From Bacteroidota bacterium (GTDB lineage Bacteria > Bacteroidota > Bacteroidia > Chitinophagales > Chitinophagaceae), in NCBI GenBank assembly GCA_023423015.1, contig JAFAGE010000219.1, positions 1 through 9,854 on the forward strand: 9,854 nucleotides of DNA, given 5' to 3'. Below, piece after piece: positions 6,443 through 9,854 of the stretch (positions are counted from its first letter, which is position 1; each line of letters opens with the position of its first letter). Below the pieces are notes generated by a model. That model was not told the origin of the DNA and did not search any database. It worked only from the letters and a program-made list of their open reading frames with translations. A program made the translations under genes and the position numbers.

Positions 6443-6450
6443 TATATTTG
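6443..6450 (+). promoter_or_regulatory. -7 promoter box for serS, leaderless arrangement
   Basis: TATATTTG is an exact TAnnTTTG match, followed by CGCC and then the serS ATG at 6455. It is the same box, with the same 4-nt spacing, as the arrangement at recO. With the opposite box at 6420-6413 it forms a compact divergent promoter pair 22 bp apart. A TTTG at 6425-6428 is only 14 nt upstream, short for a -33 element. Confidence 0.65.
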
Positions 6451-6454
6451 CGCC

Positions 6455-7726
6455 ATGTTACAACTCAGCTTCATCCGGCAAAATGCAGACTTGGTGAAAG
6501 AGCGGCTGCGCGTCAAGCACTTTAAAGAATCTGAAGTGGTCGACCAGTTAATCATTCTTGATGATGAAAAACGGAAAGTGCAACTTGAATCGGAAAACAT
6601 CCAATCGCAGGCAAACGCTATTTCGAAAGAGATCGGGAAGCTGATGGGCCAAGGCAAAAAAGATGAAGCAACAGCTCGACGCCAGGAAGTGGAAGCTCTT
6701 AATACTTCCATGAAACCTCTCCGTGCAAAACTCGACGAACTTGAATCCACATTGAACGACCTCCTGGTACGCCTGCCGAACCTTCCTTCAACTGAAGTTC
6801 CGGAAGGACGAACTCCTGAAGACAACGTTGTTGTGCGCGAAGGTGGAACCATTCCTTCGCTCCCGGAGAATGCTCTCCCTCACTGGGACCTGGCAAAAAA
6901 GTTCAGGCTGATCGACTTCGACCTGGGGAACAAAGTAACCGGCAGCGGGTTTCCGTTCTATGTAGGGAATGGTGCGCGCTTTCAACGTTCGCTGATTCAA
7001 TATTTTTTGAATTACAATACAAGCGCAGGGTATCTGGAATTTCAGCCACCCTACATGGTAAACGAAAGTTCAGCTTATGGTACGGGACAACTGCCCGACA
7101 AAGAAGGACAGATGTACCATGTTACGGCCGATGAATTTTATCTTATTCCAACGGCTGAAGTTCCCGTAACAAATATCTACCGCGACGAGATTCTGAAAGA
7201 AAGTGATCTGCCAGTTAAGATGACTGCTTACAGCCCATGCTTCAGAAGGGAAGCGGGGAGTTATGGAAAAGACGTTCGCGGATTAAACCGCCTGCACCAA
7301 TTTGATAAAGTAGAAGTGGTTCAGCTTGTTGCTCCGGAAAAAAGTTACGACACATTGAATGAAATGGTGGCTCACGTAGAAAAGCTGGTGCAATCACTGG
7401 AACTACCGTATCGTATATTGAAATTATGCGGTGGCGACATGAGCTTCGCCTCTGCCCTCACCTACGACTTTGAAGTGTACAGCGCGGCACAGAAAAAATG
7501 GCTTGAAGTGAGCTCAGTTTCCAACTTCGAAGCATTTCAAACCAACAGGATGAAGATTCGTTACAAAGGCACGAGTGGTAAAACCCAGTTGGTTCATTCG
7601 CTTAACGGAAGCTCGCTCGCATTACCCCGTATTCTTGCGGCTTTGATGGAAAATAATCAAACGCCTGAAGGAATACGTGTTCCCACAGCTCTTCAGCCAT
7701 ATTTTGGAGCGCAGGTAATTTCATAA
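6455..7726 (+). CDS. serS: seryl-tRNA synthetase
   Basis: The enzyme charges tRNA-Ser, and tRNA-Sec where present, with serine in the cytoplasm. From the ATG at 6455 it is 423 residues, the normal bacterial SerRS length, starting MLQLSFIRQNADLVKERL. Residues about 29-104 form the charged coiled-coil arm that contacts the tRNA long variable arm. Class II motif 1 lies near GNGARFQRSLIQYFLN (171-186). T233-A-E235 binds serine. Motif 2 is FRREAGSYGKDVRG (263-276). GDMSFASALTYDFEVY (327-342) and motif 3, LNGSSLALPRILAALMEN with R392, complete the active site. The frame stays open upstream to 5999, antisense to gcvH and the 115-aa gene, but family length and the -7 box at 6443-6450 fix the start at 6455. 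The stop is 2 bp from the convergent lectin/PKD gene. Confidence 0.97.
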   Translation: MLQLSFIRQNADLVKERLRVKHFKESEVVDQLIILDDEKRKVQLESENIQSQANAISKEIGKLMGQGKKDEATARRQEVEALNTSMKPLRAKLDELESTLNDLLVRLPNLPSTEVPEGRTPEDNVVVREGGTIPSLPENALPHWDLAKKFRLIDFDLGNKVTGSGFPFYVGNGARFQRSLIQYFLNYNTSAGYLEFQPPYMVNESSAYGTGQLPDKEGQMYHVTADEFYLIPTAEVPVTNIYRDEILKESDLPVKMTAYSPCFRREAGSYGKDVRGLNRLHQFDKVEVVQLVAPEKSYDTLNEMVAHVEKLVQSLELPYRILKLCGGDMSFASALTYDFEVYSAAQKKWLEVSSVSNFEAFQTNRMKIRYKGTSGKTQLVHSLNGSSLALPRILAALMENNQTPEGIRVPTALQPYFGAQVIS

Positions 7727-7728
7727 GC

Positions 7729-9696
7729 CTACCGCACCAGGGTAACCGTTCCTTTTTTCGAGTGAATAGTGCCGTTGATATCTACACCACGGATCATCCA
7801 CACATATGTGCCGGAGGGTTGAGGAATGCCTGCAAGTCTCCCGTCCCAACCTTTCATTATTTCGGTTGATGAATACATAACCTGTCCATACCTGTTATAT
7901 ACCTGGAACAACTCGATTTTCGACATGCCCACTGCAATGAAGCGGAAGTCATCATTTTGGCCATCATTATTTGGCGAAAACGCTGATGGCACATAAAGCG
8001 AAGGTCCTTTGTATACTTTGATGTTCAACGTGTCTGTCGTGGCACAACCCGCTTCAGTATAAGCAGTAAGTACCAGGCTGGTATTGCGTGGCAATGTTGC
8101 AACCGGGTTGGCAATGTCATCGGCACTGAGCACATCCGATGGTGTCCACTTGTAAAATTCTCCTCCGGAACCATTCAACTGTATTGGCTGATTAACCGCA
8201 ACAATGGTGTCGTTACCCGCAAATGCGTTGGTTTCATAAACGGTAATCTGTTTTGACACAGGTAGAGATGCACAGCCTGCATGTGAATACCCGGTAACCT
8301 GCACATCATAAACACCACCTTTCCGATAACGATAATTCACATCGGGTGATAAACTAAGGCGGGTTGTGCCATCTCCAAAAGACCACGACCAGCGGCTTAC
8401 ATCCACTTCTGCACGTGTATTTAATCCGTGAAATGCAGAAGCTTCTGTTATGCAAATGTTTCCCGCTGCAAAATCTATCTGCGGCGCGGGATAACTGGTC
8501 AGATTTTCACTCACCACCTGCGACAAACATCCTTCCTTTGTTTTCACCTGGAGGCTCACGGGCGTGGTGCCGCTTAGCGGAATTGGTGGCGGCTCTTCCA
8601 CAGTGTATTCCTGGGCACCTATATTCCAGGTCCATTGATTAATTGTTCCGAATTGAACATACGATGTATCCCTGAACACTGTTGGTTCACCTTCGCAAAC
8701 CGGGTATGGGCTATAGGAAAATCCTGGTTCAGGTTCAGTGCCCATCACAATGGTTTGCACAAACGGTTCCGATAGGCAGCCGTCGTTTCCAAGAATCTGG
8801 AGTGAAGCCTGGTATTCTCCCGGTGCTGCATAGTTGTGTGGAGGAGGGTTTCCAGGCGTGCTGGTTTCCCATTTGGTTCCATCACCAAAATCCCAGAACC
8901 ATTTGTCGATGCTGCCAAAAGATATTGAGCTGTCGATGAAATGTAATGTTTCAGGAAAACACGTTTCCTGGCCGGCCGGAAATACAAACTTTGGATCGAG
9001 CGAAGTGCAAACGCGTTGATGATTTTTAGAACCGCCGGTAGCTCCGGTGAATCCCCAATAAACAAGCGGATCACCACCAAATACCTCTGAAACCATATCA
9101 TAAGTCACTCCTGTTACAAATAAACCATCGAATTCTACATTTAGCCGATAGTTTGAGGGATTCCAGGTGATGCGCAACACGTGCCATTGGCAATCTTCAA
9201 TATTGGGCGCCCCCGGTAATGCCGGAACAGGTGTGGTTACATCGGTCATAGTGGAATGATCGATGATGCCGTTTTTATGAATAGCAATGTGATCGAATGC
9301 GGGATCGTTGTCTTCGATATTCTGCCAGGTGTCTACCAGCACCCCGATTGAAGGAGACACGCCATCGTAGCCGATACCTCCTCCGGTTGCACCAACGCTT
9401 GTGCTGATGGGCTGCAAAACGAAAGCAATGCCATCGGCACCATCACTATCATGGCAACCAAGAAAGACGGTAAATGTGAAATCGAATGGTTCGTTGAGGT
9501 TAATCTTGTTGATGTTCCATACAGAGCCCGAAAGGAAGAAGTCGTCTGGAGTTAGCGTGTAGCAGTTGCAATTTTCCTGGTATGCACTTCCGTTTAAATG
9601 GTAAGGTCTTGCGTTCTGCGCGGTTGCATAAACAACAAGCAGGCACAACCACAAAGAAACAGCCGCACGGTAGCAGTTAGCTCGGATTAACAACAT
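7729..9696 (-). CDS. secreted L-type lectin/PKD-repeat protein with type IX (type B) sorting domain
   Basis: A 655-residue modular secreted protein. A signal peptide covers about residues 1-27, with likely cleavage near ATAQ. Residues about 31-230 are an L-type (legume-like) lectin domain: DSDGADGIAFVLQ (83-95) and the metal/sugar-site pattern VDTWQNIEDNDPAFDHIAI (121-139), with D122, N126, D131 and H136. Three PKD domains follow (about 237-318, 324-403, 405-487). The first and third carry W-x-W/F-x-F-G-D-G-T, while the second is degenerate (WTWNIG). An Ig-like segment (about 490-562) leads to a CHU_C/type B sorting domain (565-655) with VPSAFSPNNDGQNDDF, VYNRYGQVMY, GWDG and PSGTYVW. This predicts export by Sec and then the type IX system, and carbohydrate or glycan binding at the cell surface; no catalytic domain is seen. 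The ligand is unknown. A terminator-like hairpin ends 13 nt before the start codon, and no clear promoter box is visible. Confidence 0.92.
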   Translation of the reverse strand: MLLIRANCYRAAVSLWLCLLVVYATAQNARPYHLNGSAYQENCNCYTLTPDDFFLSGSVWNINKINLNEPFDFTFTVFLGCHDSDGADGIAFVLQPISTSVGATGGGIGYDGVSPSIGVLVDTWQNIEDNDPAFDHIAIHKNGIIDHSTMTDVTTPVPALPGAPNIEDCQWHVLRITWNPSNYRLNVEFDGLFVTGVTYDMVSEVFGGDPLVYWGFTGATGGSKNHQRVCTSLDPKFVFPAGQETCFPETLHFIDSSISFGSIDKWFWDFGDGTKWETSTPGNPPPHNYAAPGEYQASLQILGNDGCLSEPFVQTIVMGTEPEPGFSYSPYPVCEGEPTVFRDTSYVQFGTINQWTWNIGAQEYTVEEPPPIPLSGTTPVSLQVKTKEGCLSQVVSENLTSYPAPQIDFAAGNICITEASAFHGLNTRAEVDVSRWSWSFGDGTTRLSLSPDVNYRYRKGGVYDVQVTGYSHAGCASLPVSKQITVYETNAFAGNDTIVAVNQPIQLNGSGGEFYKWTPSDVLSADDIANPVATLPRNTSLVLTAYTEAGCATTDTLNIKVYKGPSLYVPSAFSPNNDGQNDDFRFIAVGMSKIELFQVYNRYGQVMYSSTEIMKGWDGRLAGIPQPSGTYVWMIRGVDINGTIHSKKGTVTLVR

Positions 9697-9701
9697 GAAC
9701 T

Positions 9702-9750
9702 AAATAAAAGGCTATCCAAGTTCTTTGAATATTCAAAGGAATGGATAGCC
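9702..9750 (-). terminator. long hairpin with U-tract, minus strand
   Basis: GGCTATCCA (9710-9718) pairs with TGGATAGCC (9742-9750). After a small internal loop, the inside is an AT-rich stem containing a perfect 16-bp palindrome, CTTTGAATATTCAAAG (9723-9738). On the minus strand the hairpin is followed by TTTTATTT (9709-9702), so it fits an intrinsic terminator for the gene ending at 9792. It also lies immediately before the ATG of the lectin/PKD gene at 9696, so it may act in that gene's leader. Confidence 0.75.
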
Positions 9751-9766
9751 CGAACGTTATAGTGAA

Positions 9767-9803
9767 TACCAACCCTGTATTCGTGATTGTGTTACCAACC
9801 CTG
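9767..9803. repeat. 11-bp direct repeat around the partial gene's stop codon
   Basis: TACCAACCCTG occurs at 9767-9777 and again at 9793-9803, 26 bp apart. The second copy encodes the end (Gln-Gly-Trp) and two stop-codon bases of the partial minus-strand gene; the first lies in the following spacer. It looks like a small local duplication. Confidence 0.5.
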
Positions 9804-9854
9804 CTTGGCAACGCCCGCCTTTATGGCTTCGAGTGCTTTTTGTTCACCTAATAG
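9792..9854 (-). CDS. C-terminal 20 residues of an unidentified protein (partial)
   Basis: Reading the minus strand from the window edge gives an open frame of 20 residues ending EQKALEAIKAGVAKQGW, then TAA at 9794-9792. A strong hairpin with a U-tract on the same strand begins 41 nt after the stop, which is the expected position for this gene's terminator and the main support for the call. Too little sequence is present to name the product; the tail looks amphipathic and helical. The start lies beyond the right edge. Confidence 0.6.
   Translation of the reverse strand, partial: LLGEQKALEAIKAGVAKQGW

Noticed and set aside
8364..9101. Plus- and minus-strand short frames within the lectin/PKD gene
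   Set aside because: The main minus frame is uninterrupted and has a signal peptide, domains and a sorting signal; the others are overlapping shadows.
1..9854. tRNA, rRNA, CRISPR array, insertion sequence or phage genes
   Set aside because: I saw no T-loop or CCA-type ends, no regular repeat-spacer array, no transposase or integrase motifs and no terminal inverted repeats flanking a gene.

Overview
The window reads as a chromosomal, housekeeping-rich segment from a Bacteroidota bacterium, most likely near Chitinophagaceae/Sphingobacteriales. Four things point there: a surface protein with a type B type IX secretion (CHU_C-like) C-terminal domain; exact TAnnTTTG promoter -7 boxes upstream of most of the genes, with almost no Shine-Dalgarno sequences; a Bacteroidota-style RecO without cysteines; and RF1 with a PET tripeptide. 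I see no mobile element, CRISPR array, rRNA or tRNA.

Layout from left to right. An RND/MMPL-type transporter (minus, C-terminus cut by the window edge) diverges from recO (plus). recO meets an aminofutalosine-deaminase-like amidohydrolase (minus) tail to tail with a 6-bp overlap. The amidohydrolase diverges from prfA (RF1, plus). A 308-bp non-coding stretch follows prfA. It holds an inverted repeat, a -7 box, two adjacent hairpins, an imperfect direct repeat and a strong intrinsic terminator, so it may encode an undescribed RNA of about 175 nt. Next comes a minus-strand cluster, transcribed right to left: a 115-residue protein of unknown function, gcvH (glycine cleavage H protein) and a VanZ-like membrane protein. 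serS (plus) diverges from that cluster. It ends 2 bp from the end of a 655-residue secreted protein (minus) made of an L-type lectin domain, three PKD domains, an Ig-like segment and a type IX sorting domain. The last 63 bases are the C-terminal end of another minus-strand gene, followed by a long terminator hairpin placed just before the start of the lectin/PKD gene.

Functionally, recO (recombinational repair), prfA and serS (translation) and gcvH (one-carbon/glycine metabolism) are core genes. The amidohydrolase suggests menaquinone synthesis by the futalosine route. The lectin/PKD protein suggests carbohydrate binding at the cell surface. The most striking regulatory pattern is that recO, serS and the 115-residue gene each have a TAnnTTTG box only 3 or 4 nt before the start codon, which implies leaderless transcripts. 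For serS and the small gene it also corrects starts that a longest-ORF caller would place too far upstream.
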